A DNA stretch of 64,000 nt from assembly GCF_000013765.1 (NCBI RefSeq), contig NC_007954.1, positions 3,844,001 to 3,908,000 of the forward strand, read 5' to 3'. The first letter of the stretch is position 1. Each line of letters opens with the position of its first letter. This DNA is from Shewanella denitrificans OS217 (lineage in GTDB: Bacteria > Pseudomonadota > Gammaproteobacteria > Enterobacterales > Shewanellaceae). Position numbers and translations under genes: made by a program. The notes beneath the pieces were generated by a model. The model did no database searches, was not told the DNA's origin, and was given only the letters and a program-made list of their open reading frames with translations. Positions 17,601-26,126 of this stretch are shown in pieces.

Positions 17601-17627
17601 AAAAAACCGCCAATGTGGCGGTTTTTT
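17601..17627 (+). terminator. tolC terminator
   Basis: AAAAAACCGCC-AATGT-GGCGGTTTTTT is an 11-bp stem with a T-run, starting 24 bp after the tolC stop. The A-run on the left means it could also work on the minus strand. The 250 bp that follow (17628-17877) show no gene. Confidence 0.93.
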
Positions 17628-17877
17628 ATTCGCTAATTCTTTATTACTTAACCTCAGCTCGGGATAATAAATGTATATCAAACAGCTCTTTGCACCGCTA
17701 ACTGCGTTGAGTTCACTTGCAATAGGCTAGCTATTGACGCGTAAACTCGCCTTGTTATCAGTGCAAAGTTCAAGTTTGAGTGCTAGATGTTGGATTTAGG
17801 CTGTTTCAACACCATTTATTCATCTCTTAACCCGAGTTGAGGTTACTTACTCTTTATTCCATATAGAATAAGTAATA

Positions 17878-18621
17878 TTAAAAGTCTAATTCAACACCAG
17901 CAAACACGCCGCTAAGCTGAGTATCTTGTGTCATGCCAGAAAAGCGGCTGACATCAAAACTCATATCACGGTAACCGACACGCACTTTAGTATCGACAAC
18001 TAGCCCATCAAATACCCAACCTAGGCCCACTGAGTAATCGTGCACATTTGATTCACTGACGCCGTGTAGCAACTCGGCAAAAGCGTATAACCCCATACCA
18101 GGCACACCCACTTGTCCGCTGGCGTAACCCATGGCAATGCCACTGTCGATATCAATTTGCTCAGGGTAACCGGCATCACTTACCCGCAGCGAACCATTCA
18201 TCATCTTGTAGGCGCCGCCCACATCAAGCTCGGCCAAATCACTGTCCAGTAGCTCGTAATACAGCACAAAATCTGTATTGTTTAGCTTGTTATCTATGCC
18301 GACCTTGCCAGAAAACCCATGACCATTAAAGTTAAAGTCAGCATTGTCTAGGCTCGAGGTGGCAGAAACACGGTTTTCACGAATTTTTAGATTAGGCACA
18401 AATGGCAGCATGTGCTCAACAGCAAACCAAAGGCTACCTTGGGCATCGGCGTCTAAATCGCTGTTGACCTTAGCACCGCTATCATCGGCGAAATAACCAC
18501 TGGCATCGCTGTGCCAATAGTCACCACCCACTTTAAAACCGGCAAAGGTATCACTGTGAGCCGCGCTAGAAACCGCCATTAAACAGGCGGCGGCAAGTAA
18601 AGTTTTTCTTAAATGAAGCAT
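17878..18621 (-). CDS. TIGR04219-type outer-membrane beta-barrel protein
   Basis: An exported protein of 247 aa with signal peptide MLHLRKTLLAAACLMAVSS and cleavage near AHS-DT. The rest alternates in beta strands and ends in a C-terminal phenylalanine (VELDF), the outer-membrane insertion signal. Strand patterns such as VGGDYWHSDASGYF, LKIRENRV and VVDTKVRVGYRDMSFDV fit the TIGR04219 family of Shewanella/Vibrio porin-like proteins of unknown role. It precedes DUF2333 on the same strand but is separated by 65 bp. Confidence 0.83.
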   Translation of the reverse strand: MLHLRKTLLAAACLMAVSSAAHSDTFAGFKVGGDYWHSDASGYFADDSGAKVNSDLDADAQGSLWFAVEHMLPFVPNLKIRENRVSATSSLDNADFNFNGHGFSGKVGIDNKLNNTDFVLYYELLDSDLAELDVGGAYKMMNGSLRVSDAGYPEQIDIDSGIAMGYASGQVGVPGMGLYAFAELLHGVSESNVHDYSVGLGWVFDGLVVDTKVRVGYRDMSFDVSRFSGMTQDTQLSGVFAGVELDF

Positions 18622-18686
18622 ATATATCCTTTATAAAATAACTGCTGAATATCTATAATTATTTGGGTGTATAAATTTTTGTAAAA

Positions 18687-19658
18687 TTAGCCTTGGGATA
18701 ACAGATTAGTTAAATCAATCACTGCCGCATTGGCACGAGAAATATAATTTGCCATCACCAAAGAATGGTTGGCCACTAGCCCAAAACCACTGCCATTGAG
18801 TATCATAGGACTCCAGACTGTCTGTTGGGTCGCTTCCAATTCACGAATGATCTGCCGTAAGCTTACCTCGGCATTTTTCTTCTCTAGCACATCTTTAAAA
18901 TCCACCTCGATGGCCCGCATGAAGTTGAGTAATGCCCAAGCAGAGCCGCGGCTTTCATAAAACACATCATCGATTTCCCACCAACTGGTTTTTACTTCGC
19001 TGGAAGACGAATTTGGGGTGGATTGCCGCGCCGCCGAATCACCGGCTAAGTCAGTGTTTACTCTTTCTTGACCCACGCTGGCGGATAAACGCTGGGACAT
19101 ACTGCCCAAACGCTTCTGAATTTCTTTAAGCCACTCGTTTAGATTATCGGCTCTGGCATAAAATTGCGCCTCATCATGGCTAGGATCACTAATTTTAGCG
19201 CGATACAGTTTCAATAATTTAATCGCATCACTATATTCGCCTTCAGCGCTTGGCACCAGCCAACTGGTATGAGTAATGTTAAGTTTGGAGTGGGCGGCGA
19301 GTAAATCGCTATCAGCCTTGGATTGTGACTGTGAACGGCTGAATTCTTTACGCATTATGAGTGCTAAGTCGCGCACTTGCTCTATGGCACCAAATTCAAA
19401 TGCGGGCATATTGTCCATAAACAAGGAAGGCGGCAGCACATCGTTTGATAACCAGCCACCTGGCTTATCCAGTAAACTGTCTAAGGTATTAATTAACGAA
19501 CTAGTAGTAGCATAACCGACAACCATGCGGCCATTGTCGGCTTCATAATACACAGGCTCTAGGCTGTCGGGTTCGACGCTCCACCATACGCTGATGCCAT
19601 AACCCATTAATGCGACGGCAGCTAAGCTTCCAATGAGTTTATTTTTGGTCATTTGCAT
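18687..19658 (-). CDS. DUF2333 family membrane-anchored protein
   Basis: A 323-aa protein with one N-terminal transmembrane anchor (about residues 9-27) and a long helical periplasmic part. The PGGWLSNDVLPPSLFMDNMPAFEFGA segment and WWEIDDVFYESRGSAWALLNFMRA are typical of DUF2333, whose function is unknown. A low-complexity linker (residues 205-222) divides two halves. It is 12 bp from the PCuAC gene upstream, so the two are probably co-transcribed. Confidence 0.88.
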   Translation of the reverse strand: MQMTKNKLIGSLAAVALMGYGISVWWSVEPDSLEPVYYEADNGRMVVGYATTSSLINTLDSLLDKPGGWLSNDVLPPSLFMDNMPAFEFGAIEQVRDLALIMRKEFSRSQSQSKADSDLLAAHSKLNITHTSWLVPSAEGEYSDAIKLLKLYRAKISDPSHDEAQFYARADNLNEWLKEIQKRLGSMSQRLSASVGQERVNTDLAGDSAARQSTPNSSSSEVKTSWWEIDDVFYESRGSAWALLNFMRAIEVDFKDVLEKKNAEVSLRQIIRELEATQQTVWSPMILNGSGFGLVANHSLVMANYISRANAAVIDLTNLLSQG

Positions 19659-19670
19659 CTGTATTATCTC

Positions 19671-20162
19671 CTAGTGGTGATGATGGTGTGAATTTGACAA
19701 CTCTTGCGCTTCTGCCTTTTCTGCACCTTGTACTTGCAATTCGATCTGTTGTGGCTCACCTTGGTCAAAAATAAGTTCCAATGTCACCTTGTCGCCGATG
19801 GCGAGCGGCTTAACTAAGGAAAGCAACATAAGATGATCCCCTGTTGCCGCCAAGGTTAAGTTAGACTTGGGCTGAATATCAAAGCCACTGACTTGGCGCA
19901 TCTTCACCATGCCATTCTCTTCCAATATGGTGTGTAGCTGGGCGTCTTTTGCCGCTGAGGTCTTGACTGCCACGAGTCGCTGTAATGTGTCCGTCGGGTT
20001 TTCTAGCACAAAATACGCCGCCGTATTGGGCACACTGGCAGGCATGGCGCGTATGTGGCCTTCAATGAGAACCACCTGTGCAACCGCGGTGAATGATATT
20101 GATGATAGCACTAAAAAATTAAACAGATGTTTGAATATTACTTTCAATGTCTTAAACTCCAT
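19671..20162 (-). CDS. PCuAC-type periplasmic copper chaperone with His tail
   Basis: Carries the copper-binding pattern H-x10-M-x21-H-x-M exactly: H77, M88, H110 and M112. The N-terminus is a signal peptide or anchor (residues 10-28, ending AVAQ). The C-terminus ends in five histidines, as in other PCuAC proteins. It probably delivers Cu(I) to the CuA site of cytochrome oxidase. No SCO gene is adjacent. It forms a pair with DUF2333 and is divergent from the enoyl-CoA hydratase gene. Confidence 0.92.
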   Translation of the reverse strand: MEFKTLKVIFKHLFNFLVLSSISFTAVAQVVLIEGHIRAMPASVPNTAAYFVLENPTDTLQRLVAVKTSAAKDAQLHTILEENGMVKMRQVSGFDIQPKSNLTLAATGDHLMLLSLVKPLAIGDKVTLELIFDQGEPQQIELQVQGAEKAEAQELSNSHHHHH

Positions 20163-20197
20163 GTAATACCCTATCGCGTCTATTAAGGAAACAACGA

Positions 20198-20935
20198 ATG
20201 AGTCATATTCAGGTTCGGGATGATCAAGGTGTGCGTGTCATCAGTTTTAATCGCCCTGAAAAGCGCAATGCCTTTGATCTTAATATGTATCTTGCGCTAA
20301 CAGAATACCTGATCCAAGGTGAGGCCGACAATGACATTCGCGCCTTTATGCTCCACGGCGCAGATAATTGTTTTACTGCCGGTAACGATATTAGTGATTT
20401 TTTAAAAAGTGGCAGTTTAGGGCCTGAGCACCCAGCGGTTAAGTTTCTCTATTTATTGCTCGAGTTAAAAAAACCTGTGGTGGCTGCGGTTTCAGGCTCG
20501 GCGGTGGGCATAGGCACCACTATGTTACTGCATTTCGACTTAGTCTACGCCGATAACAGCGCTAAATTTCAGCTGCCATTCGTCAACCTTGCCTTAGTGC
20601 CAGAAGCTGGGGCGAGTTTGTTATTACCACAATTAGTGGGAACACAAAAAGCGGCTGAGTTAATTTTGTTGGGTGAGAGTTTTGATGCAAATACTGCTTG
20701 TGAACTTAACATTATCAATAAGATAATCGATGCTGATACCTTATTGGACTTTGCCTTAACTCAAGCTAAGAAACTAGCGGCGCAGCCTCCTCAAGCACTG
20801 CAAGCATCGCGTAAATTACTGCGCAGTAATAGCGATAAAATTAGGCTGCAAATGCAAGCCGAGCTGGCTCAATTCGATGAACGCTTAGGCAGTGATGAAG
20901 CCAAAGCAAGATTTCAGGCGTTCTTAAAAAAGTAA
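20198..20935 (+). CDS. Enoyl-CoA hydratase/isomerase family protein
   Basis: Crotonase-fold enzyme of 245 aa. The oxyanion-hole segments are visible: the first in NCFTAGNDISDF and the second in AVSGSAVGIGTTMLLHFDLVYA. The FNRPEKRNAFDLNMY substrate-binding start and the NLALVPEAGASLLLPQLVG helix follow the family. The active-site acid aligns near E in PEAGAS. The exact substrate is uncertain; ECI/PaaG-like subgroups share this pattern. The gene stands alone with an AAGGAA ribosome site. Confidence 0.9.
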   Translation: MSHIQVRDDQGVRVISFNRPEKRNAFDLNMYLALTEYLIQGEADNDIRAFMLHGADNCFTAGNDISDFLKSGSLGPEHPAVKFLYLLLELKKPVVAAVSGSAVGIGTTMLLHFDLVYADNSAKFQLPFVNLALVPEAGASLLLPQLVGTQKAAELILLGESFDANTACELNIINKIIDADTLLDFALTQAKKLAAQPPQALQASRKLLRSNSDKIRLQMQAELAQFDERLGSDEAKARFQAFLKK

Positions 20936-21013
20936 TTATTCAGTTCTAATGCTATAAGCACTCTGCATCTATAAGCCCTCTGCATTAAGCGGCAAATGAG
21001 ATCTTTGCCGCGA

Positions 21014-21214
21014 TTAAAAATCTCTGGGCTTGTTTTTTATCAGTAGCGCTAACACAAGATAGACCAAGCCACCAATGAAAGGGTTAAACACCACGGCCAT
21101 TGTGCCTATGACTCGCGTCCACAACAAGGACCAATTAAATTCGCCAGCAATATGAGCGGCTACTCCCGCTATGATGGCTTCAGGCCCTGCTAATCTAGCT
21201 ATCATCTTATCCAT
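21014..21214 (-). CDS. PspC-domain inner-membrane protein
   Basis: A 66-aa protein with PspC features: GPEAIIAGVAAHIAGEFNWSLLWTRV, then a transmembrane helix (VFNPFIGGLVYLVLALLI) and a short basic tail. PspC domains sense or relay cell-envelope stress. It is the last gene of a three-gene operon with a sigma-54 promoter, which strengthens a phage-shock-like role. It lacks the C-terminal leucine zipper of full PspC (about 119 aa). Confidence 0.82.
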   Translation of the reverse strand: MDKMIARLAGPEAIIAGVAAHIAGEFNWSLLWTRVIGTMAVVFNPFIGGLVYLVLALLIKNKPRDF

Positions 21215-21239
21215 TTGTCCTCCGCACGCTTATGATAAA

Positions 21240-21422
21240 TCACATTGATTGAGTTAACTTCAATTCACTTACCGCCACTTCATGAGCGCTCACATCTTGA
21301 GACTGAAAATGACGTTCAAACCAGCTAACACAGGATGCACATACTGCAAAACTAATGACAGGCAGTAACAACAGAGACATCAAGGGCAGTGCCAGCTGGA
21401 TTAAGGCGGCCCAAATCATCAT
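21240..21422 (-). CDS. Small membrane protein in PspC operon, 60 aa
   Basis: Not recognised. An N-terminal hydrophobic stretch of about 30 residues contains two cysteines (CASC), followed by a charged tail with E/H/Q residues. The layout resembles PspB (membrane anchor plus cytoplasmic tail), but the sequence is not clearly PspB. It overlaps the upstream gene by 4 bp (ATGA), so it is translationally coupled. Confidence 0.7.
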   Translation of the reverse strand: MMIWAALIQLALPLMSLLLLPVISFAVCASCVSWFERHFQSQDVSAHEVAVSELKLTQSM

Positions 21423-21736
21423 TTGGCCTCAGAGCGTTGAGTGACAACCAAGCTTTGTTCATTAATCTCAAGTGCAATGGCGGCTTCGTCTATCTCAGCC
21501 ACTGAGTACAACTGTTGAGAGATTTGCTCTTGCAATGACAGCATTAATTCTTGCTTAGCTTTAGAAATCGCCTCTTGACTGGCTTGAGTCAGGTTTTGCT
21601 CTACGGCGACCAAAATCTCTGATGCATCGATTTCAACCGCTTGGCTTGAAAAACTCGCTAAGGTTAATGTCGCGGCGACTAAGCCCGTTTTTACCAATGA
21701 ACTTGATGCTGTTGTTAGTTGAGTTAAGTTGTACAT
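21419..21736 (-). CDS. Secreted helical protein, first gene of sigma-54 operon, 105 aa
   Basis: Not recognised. The N-terminus has a signal peptide (residues 10-33, cut near SQA-VEI). The mature part is helical, acidic and Q/E-rich (EQNLTQASQEAISKAKQELMLSLQEQISQQ), with no known domain. A GGAAG ribosome site precedes the ATG. It is followed directly by the PspB-like and PspC genes, so it may be a periplasmic partner of that stress system. Confidence 0.75.
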   Translation of the reverse strand: MYNLTQLTTASSSLVKTGLVAATLTLASFSSQAVEIDASEILVAVEQNLTQASQEAISKAKQELMLSLQEQISQQLYSVAEIDEAAIALEINEQSLVVTQRSEAK

Positions 21737-21775
21737 AGTGTCTTCCTTTTCAGTAGTGGGTTACATCTAAGGTAT

Positions 21776-21791
21776 TGCGAACAACGTGCCA
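21776..21791 (-). promoter_or_regulatory. Sigma-54 promoter of PspC operon
   Basis: On the minus strand TGGCACGTTGTTCGCA differs from the sigma-54 consensus TGGCACG-N4-TTGCA at one position. GG (-24) and GC (-12) have exact spacing. The start would lie about 30 nt before the ATG at 21736. This implies control by a bacterial enhancer-binding protein such as PspF. Confidence 0.82.
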
Positions 21792-21917
21792 ACTTTTAAA
21801 ACATATTTTTATCACTTTAATTTCATATATTTAGCTGTAACATGGTCAATCTAAACATGATTCTTGCATGTTTAAAAACAGACTAATACTAGCGGTTAGT
21901 AAAAATAACCACTGCAA

Positions 21918-21932
21918 TGGTGAATTTCACCA
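21918..21932. promoter_or_regulatory. Inverted repeat, possible enhancer site for sigma-54 activator
   Basis: TGGTGAATTTCACCA has perfect 7-bp arms. It lies about 150 bp upstream of the predicted sigma-54 start, a reasonable distance for an enhancer. The rest of 21737-22060 is AT-rich and shows no gene. Confidence 0.45.
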
Positions 21933-21985
21933 ACACTATTTTCCATCCCTTTTTCAGCGGCTATTTACCCATGACGATAAAAACA

Positions 21986-22007
21986 AAAAACGCCCAAAAG
22001 GGCGTTA
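21986..22007 (-). terminator. dusA terminator
   Basis: On the minus strand AACGCCC-TTTT-GGGCGTT is followed by TTTTTGTTTTTATC. It lies about 55 bp after the dusA stop. Confidence 0.8.
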
Positions 22008-22060
22008 ATAGCAATAAAGAGTTACTCTGATATTAGTGACTCTGATTTAATAACACTGAT

Positions 22061-23089
22061 TTAATCTTGCATCGACTCTGCAGTAGTGTGCATCTTAATC
22101 ACGGCCTCGCGCACCACTTCAATCCCCGCATTAGGCTTGTGGGCATTCTCACTTAAATGGCGGCGCCATTGGCGAGAACCCGCCAAGCCTTGGAATAACC
22201 CTATCATGTGGCGAGTGATGTGATTCAAGCGGCCACCGGTCTTTAAGTGGGCTTCAATATAAGGCAGCATCTTCTCAATCACCTGCTCACGACTGATGAT
22301 GTCACGCTTTACACCATACAATTGTGTGTCCACCTCGGCCAATAGGTACGGATTCTGATAGGCTTCCCGGCCCACCATCACCCCATCGAGCTGAGTTAAA
22401 TGCAGTTTGGCCTCGGCTAAGGTCTTGATGCCGCCATTGATGCCAATATTAAGCTTGGGAAAATCTCGTTTAAGCTGATAAACCCTATCGTAATCCAATA
22501 GCGGAATTTCACGATTCTCTTTTGGACTCAGGCCCTGTAGCCAGGCTTTACGAGCATGGATAGTGAAATCATCACAGCCTTTAGCCGCCACGGTTTCAAT
22601 GAATTTGGTTAAAAACTCATAGCTGTCCTGCTCATCGATACCGATCCGCGTTTTCACTGTCACCGGAATATCAACCACTTGTTTCATGGCATCGACACAC
22701 TCTGCCACGAGCTCAGGCTCTGCCATCAAGCAGGCCCCAAAACGGCCATTTTGAACCCTGTCTGACGGGCAACCCACATTCAGATTGATTTCATCATAAC
22801 CCCGTTCAAAGGCAAGCTTAGCGCAAGCGGCAAGATCCACAGGGTTTGAGCCACCCAGCTGCAACGCCAGCGGATGCTCCTCTGTGTTATAGGCAAGATA
22901 ATCCCCACGGCCATGCAATATCGCCCCAGTCGTCACCATCTCAGTATAAAGCAGCGCCTTAGTAGACATAATGCGGGCAAAGTAGCGGTAATGTTTATCC
23001 GTCCAATCCAGCATAGGCGCGATGGAGAAGGTGCTAGCGGCCATATTTGGCGCTAAACCTTGGTATGTCTGTGTTTTATCTAAATTCAT
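22061..23089 (-). CDS. dusA: tRNA-dihydrouridine(20/20a) synthase DusA
   Basis: FMN enzyme that reduces U20/U20a in tRNA. Motifs are SIAPMLDWTDKHYR, the catalytic cysteine in NLNVGCPSDRVQNGRFGACLM, TVKTRIGID, HARKAWLQGLSPKENR and NGGI. The ATG at 23089 (MNLDKTQTYQG) is chosen; the frame extends six codons further to 23107, but that part may be phage-derived. dusA is a known target for a family of tyrosine integrases that insert at its 5' end. Here an integrase begins 120 bp away, so its first codons and promoter may have been swapped for phage DNA. Confidence 0.96.
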   Translation of the reverse strand: MNLDKTQTYQGLAPNMAASTFSIAPMLDWTDKHYRYFARIMSTKALLYTEMVTTGAILHGRGDYLAYNTEEHPLALQLGGSNPVDLAACAKLAFERGYDEINLNVGCPSDRVQNGRFGACLMAEPELVAECVDAMKQVVDIPVTVKTRIGIDEQDSYEFLTKFIETVAAKGCDDFTIHARKAWLQGLSPKENREIPLLDYDRVYQLKRDFPKLNIGINGGIKTLAEAKLHLTQLDGVMVGREAYQNPYLLAEVDTQLYGVKRDIISREQVIEKMLPYIEAHLKTGGRLNHITRHMIGLFQGLAGSRQWRRHLSENAHKPNAGIEVVREAVIKMHTTAESMQD

Positions 23090-23208
23090 TCTAATCCAAA
23101 AAATCATGTTCTGGCTATTTTTTACACGTTTTTAGATGTTTTACATTGATCGGGGAACCAATAGTGATCCAAAATGGATTGGACTGGGCATATTGGGGAA
23201 CCATCATA
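23090..23208. other. Probable attL junction at 5' end of dusA
   Basis: This 119-bp spacer separates dusA from the divergent integrase and should contain the host-phage junction. The exact crossover cannot be fixed because attR lies outside the window. It holds an AT-rich part (TATTTTTTACACGTTTTTAG) and a direct repeat GGGGAACCA (23152 and 23194), possible arm or core sites. Confidence 0.55.
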
Positions 23209-24279
23209 ATGGCATCATATAGCATTCAAAAACGTGAAAAGGCTGATGGGACAAATCGCCATCGTTGTCTTATCCGCGTAAAGAAAAACGGCAAAGTATT
23301 ATACACAGAGCAACGGACCTTTACCAAGCACCAAGCCGCTGAGGCATGGGGCAAGCAACGAGTAGTGGATATTGAAACCAATGGTTATGATAATAAAGAA
23401 GCAGCACCTATTACTGTTGGCGAGATTATCAATAAAGCATTAGCTGATGAAAGCATAAAGGCCAGTATCGGACGATCTAAACTCTTCTGCTTAAAGCTAC
23501 TCGCAGATTGTGATATCGCTAGCGTCAACCTACTGGAGCTCAAATCACACCACATCGTTGAGCACTGTAAACTACGGAAAAGTTCAGGAACGGGCCCATC
23601 AACCATAGTTATTGATGTTAGTGTTCTGCGCTGGTTGCTGCGCATTGCGAAATCAAACTTTGGCCATGAGGTTTCACAGATAGCCATAATAGATGCGTAC
23701 GACACTCTCTACGCACAAGGACTAATTGCCAAATCAAATAAACGTTCGCGCAGACCTACGGCCATTGAAATTGAAAAATTAAAAGTGGGGCTAGCAGAAA
23801 GAGCTCAGCAACGAGCCGCACATATTCCTTATGTTGATTTACTCGACTTCTCTATACTCAGTTGCATGCGCATAGGTGAAGTATGCCGAATTAGGTGGGA
23901 TGATGTTGATGAGACACAAAAAGCGGTGATAGTGCGCGACCGTAAAGACCCGCGCAAGAAAGCAGGCAATCACATGTTGGTACCGCTTTTGGGTGGCGCC
24001 TGGGAGTTACTGCAAAAGCAGCCGCGTGATGATGAAAGAGTGTGGCCATTCAATGAGCGCAGTGTCACCGCAGGGTTTCAACGAGTACGTAATGCTCTGG
24101 GAATTGAGGACTTACGCTATCACGATTTAAGGCGTGAAGGAGCTAGCCGGTTATTTGAGAAGGGCTACAGCATAGATGAGGTGGCGCAGGTGACGGGGCA
24201 TAGGAACATCAACACCCTGTGGCAAGTGTATACCGAGTTATTTCCTAAACGATTGCATGATAAAGATGAGCAGAATTAA
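23209..24279 (+). CDS. Tyrosine integrase (dusA-associated type)
   Basis: Site-specific recombinase of 356 aa that would integrate and excise the prophage. It has an N-terminal arm-binding region, a core-binding domain (about 65-165) and a catalytic domain with R221 (SCMRIGEV), H305 and R308 (YHDLRREGASRL), H331 (TGHRN) and nucleophile Y341 (VYTEL). The frame opens further upstream only from TTG at 23146, so the ATG at 23209 is preferred. It sits next to dusA and points into the prophage, as expected for dusA-associated integrases. Confidence 0.93.
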   Translation: MASYSIQKREKADGTNRHRCLIRVKKNGKVLYTEQRTFTKHQAAEAWGKQRVVDIETNGYDNKEAAPITVGEIINKALADESIKASIGRSKLFCLKLLADCDIASVNLLELKSHHIVEHCKLRKSSGTGPSTIVIDVSVLRWLLRIAKSNFGHEVSQIAIIDAYDTLYAQGLIAKSNKRSRRPTAIEIEKLKVGLAERAQQRAAHIPYVDLLDFSILSCMRIGEVCRIRWDDVDETQKAVIVRDRKDPRKKAGNHMLVPLLGGAWELLQKQPRDDERVWPFNERSVTAGFQRVRNALGIEDLRYHDLRREGASRLFEKGYSIDEVAQVTGHRNINTLWQVYTELFPKRLHDKDEQN

Positions 24280-24296
24280 CTAAGATAGGTGCTGAT

Positions 24297-24869
24297 ATGT
24301 GCGGAAGGATCAATATTTTTTCGAATGACCTCAATGCTAAGGTGTCTAATAGCTTAGGTATTAATTTTCATTCCCAACAAAACCTTGATTTGAGGCCTAC
24401 CCAACAAGTTGCGACTTTAGTGATGCAAAATCAAGAGATTGATCAGCAAGACGCTTCTTGGGGCATACAACCTGCTTGGTCGAAGAAGTTATTGATCAAC
24501 GCCCAAGCAGAAACAGTAATGAACAAAAAAACTTTCGCCTATGCTTTTGAGCAGAATCGATGCCTAGTGCCTTGTTCTGGTTGGTTTGAATGGCGTGATG
24601 AAGGGGGCAAACGAAAACAGAAATACCTGTTTAGTCATAAAGAAGACGTGCCACTATTTATGGCAGGCATCCTTTATCCCAGTGATGATGGCATGCAGCT
24701 AGTCACCCTGACTACATCACCAACGGATGAATGCCGACCCTACCATAACAGAATGCCGCTACTTATCGTTCCAAGTGATATTCTTTACTGGTTTCATTCA
24801 GAGCCCAAGCAGCTTGAACATCTGTTAATCAATAACCCTAGCAACATTATTAAGATATTAGCTGCTTAG
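24297..24869 (+). CDS. SRAP (HMCES/YedK-type) abasic-site DNA-protein crosslink protein
   Basis: Protects abasic sites in single-stranded DNA by forming a covalent crosslink through its N-terminal cysteine. C2 follows the initiator Met (MCGR), E72 lies in NAQAET and H150 in YHNRMP, the three active-site residues. The usual Asn before the PT motif appears as Asp here (LDLRPTQ). The length of 190 aa is normal. It starts 17 bp after the integrase and converges directly on umuC (stop codons abut), forming a DNA-damage cassette with umuCD. Confidence 0.92.
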   Translation: MCGRINIFSNDLNAKVSNSLGINFHSQQNLDLRPTQQVATLVMQNQEIDQQDASWGIQPAWSKKLLINAQAETVMNKKTFAYAFEQNRCLVPCSGWFEWRDEGGKRKQKYLFSHKEDVPLFMAGILYPSDDGMQLVTLTTSPTDECRPYHNRMPLLIVPSDILYWFHSEPKQLEHLLINNPSNIIKILAA

Positions 24870-26126
24870 CTAGCACTTTATCCGAGGTAAGCTTACCCAG
24901 TCTGTGGTGTATTGGGGGGTGAGTAGTTCACGGCGCATGCTCCACTTTTGTTCTATGCCTTGAGCCACAAGAAATAAGGTATCACGGCCATAGCGTTGAT
25001 TCAGATTATCTAAAACCAACATCAATGAGGGGTTGGCTCTGGATGAACTGAATAAATCAAGTTGCCTGTGTTTATCACTTGCTAAGTCGATTAACCCAAC
25101 CCCAATTTTGTAGTAACGAACGCCTTCACGGAACAGCTGTGTGGCGGCCTGTGTCATGGCTTTAGTTATTTCAGCGCTGCAGTTGGTTGGGCTTGCAAAA
25201 TGAACTATGGCTTTGAAGCTTCTAGACTGCTCATCAAAGGGCGAGTTACTAGCAAATAACATCATAGTCTTACAACTTGAACCTTGAGAACGAGCCTTGG
25301 CGGCTGCGATACCCACATGCTTACTTAAAGCTTGAAGCAGTGAGTTATAATCGGTGATCCGTTCGCCAACGCTTCGAGTGCTGAATATCTGCTTCTTATC
25401 AGCTCTTGCTTCATCCCAAACCTTACATGCCTGGCCATTTAACTCACGAACGGTACGCTCTATCTCTATGCTGAATTGTTTTCTGGCTAAGCCTGCCGGC
25501 ATATTAGCAAGGTCGAACGCAGTTTTGATGTTCATTAACTCAAGCTTTTTGCTTATTCTGCGACCAATCCCCCACACGTCCTCTGTCGAAAGTTGTTTTA
25601 GAATAGCTACTCGCTCATGGTCGGTATTGATTACACATACACCTTGATAACCCTCAATCTTCTTTGCCGCGTGGTTAGCAATTTTAGCCAGTGTGAGCGT
25701 CGCTGCTATACCAACACAGACTGGAAGGCGTACCTCTTTCCAGACCGCGCGGCGAATTAACTGGCCTTGTGTCTGCAGGCATTTAATAGCGGGATAGCAA
25801 TGGGCAAAAGATAAGAAGCTTTCATCTATGGAATACACATGTTGTTCAGGAGCAAAGCGGCCAATAATACTCATCATCTTGCTCGATAAGTCGGCATAGA
25901 GCTCATAGTTACTAGAGCAAGCGATCACGCCTTGCTTAATGCAGAGGTTTTTAACTTTAAAGTAAGGTGAAAATTTAGGGATACCAAGTGCCTTGGCCTG
26001 ACGATTAGCAGCCACAATACAGCCATCATTATTACTTAACACGATAATGGGCTTACCACGCCAGTCAGGGCGGAACACTTGCTCCGCGCTGCAGTAGAAT
26101 GAGTTAGCATCAACAAGGGCAAACAT
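24870..26126 (-). CDS. umuC: Y-family DNA polymerase V catalytic subunit UmuC
   Basis: Error-prone translesion polymerase. Catalytic acids are D6 (MFALVDANSFYCSAE) and D101-E102 (YSIDESFLSF). The steric-gate region, helix-hairpin-helix (VWGIGRRISKKLELM) and a C-terminal little finger follow. The length of 418 aa is normal. The start codon directly follows the stop of the UmuD-like gene upstream, so the pair is one SOS operon. It is carried by the prophage, not the backbone. Confidence 0.97.
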   Translation of the reverse strand: MFALVDANSFYCSAEQVFRPDWRGKPIIVLSNNDGCIVAANRQAKALGIPKFSPYFKVKNLCIKQGVIACSSNYELYADLSSKMMSIIGRFAPEQHVYSIDESFLSFAHCYPAIKCLQTQGQLIRRAVWKEVRLPVCVGIAATLTLAKIANHAAKKIEGYQGVCVINTDHERVAILKQLSTEDVWGIGRRISKKLELMNIKTAFDLANMPAGLARKQFSIEIERTVRELNGQACKVWDEARADKKQIFSTRSVGERITDYNSLLQALSKHVGIAAAKARSQGSSCKTMMLFASNSPFDEQSRSFKAIVHFASPTNCSAEITKAMTQAATQLFREGVRYYKIGVGLIDLASDKHRQLDLFSSSRANPSLMLVLDNLNQRYGRDTLFLVAQGIEQKWSMRRELLTPQYTTDWVSLPRIKC

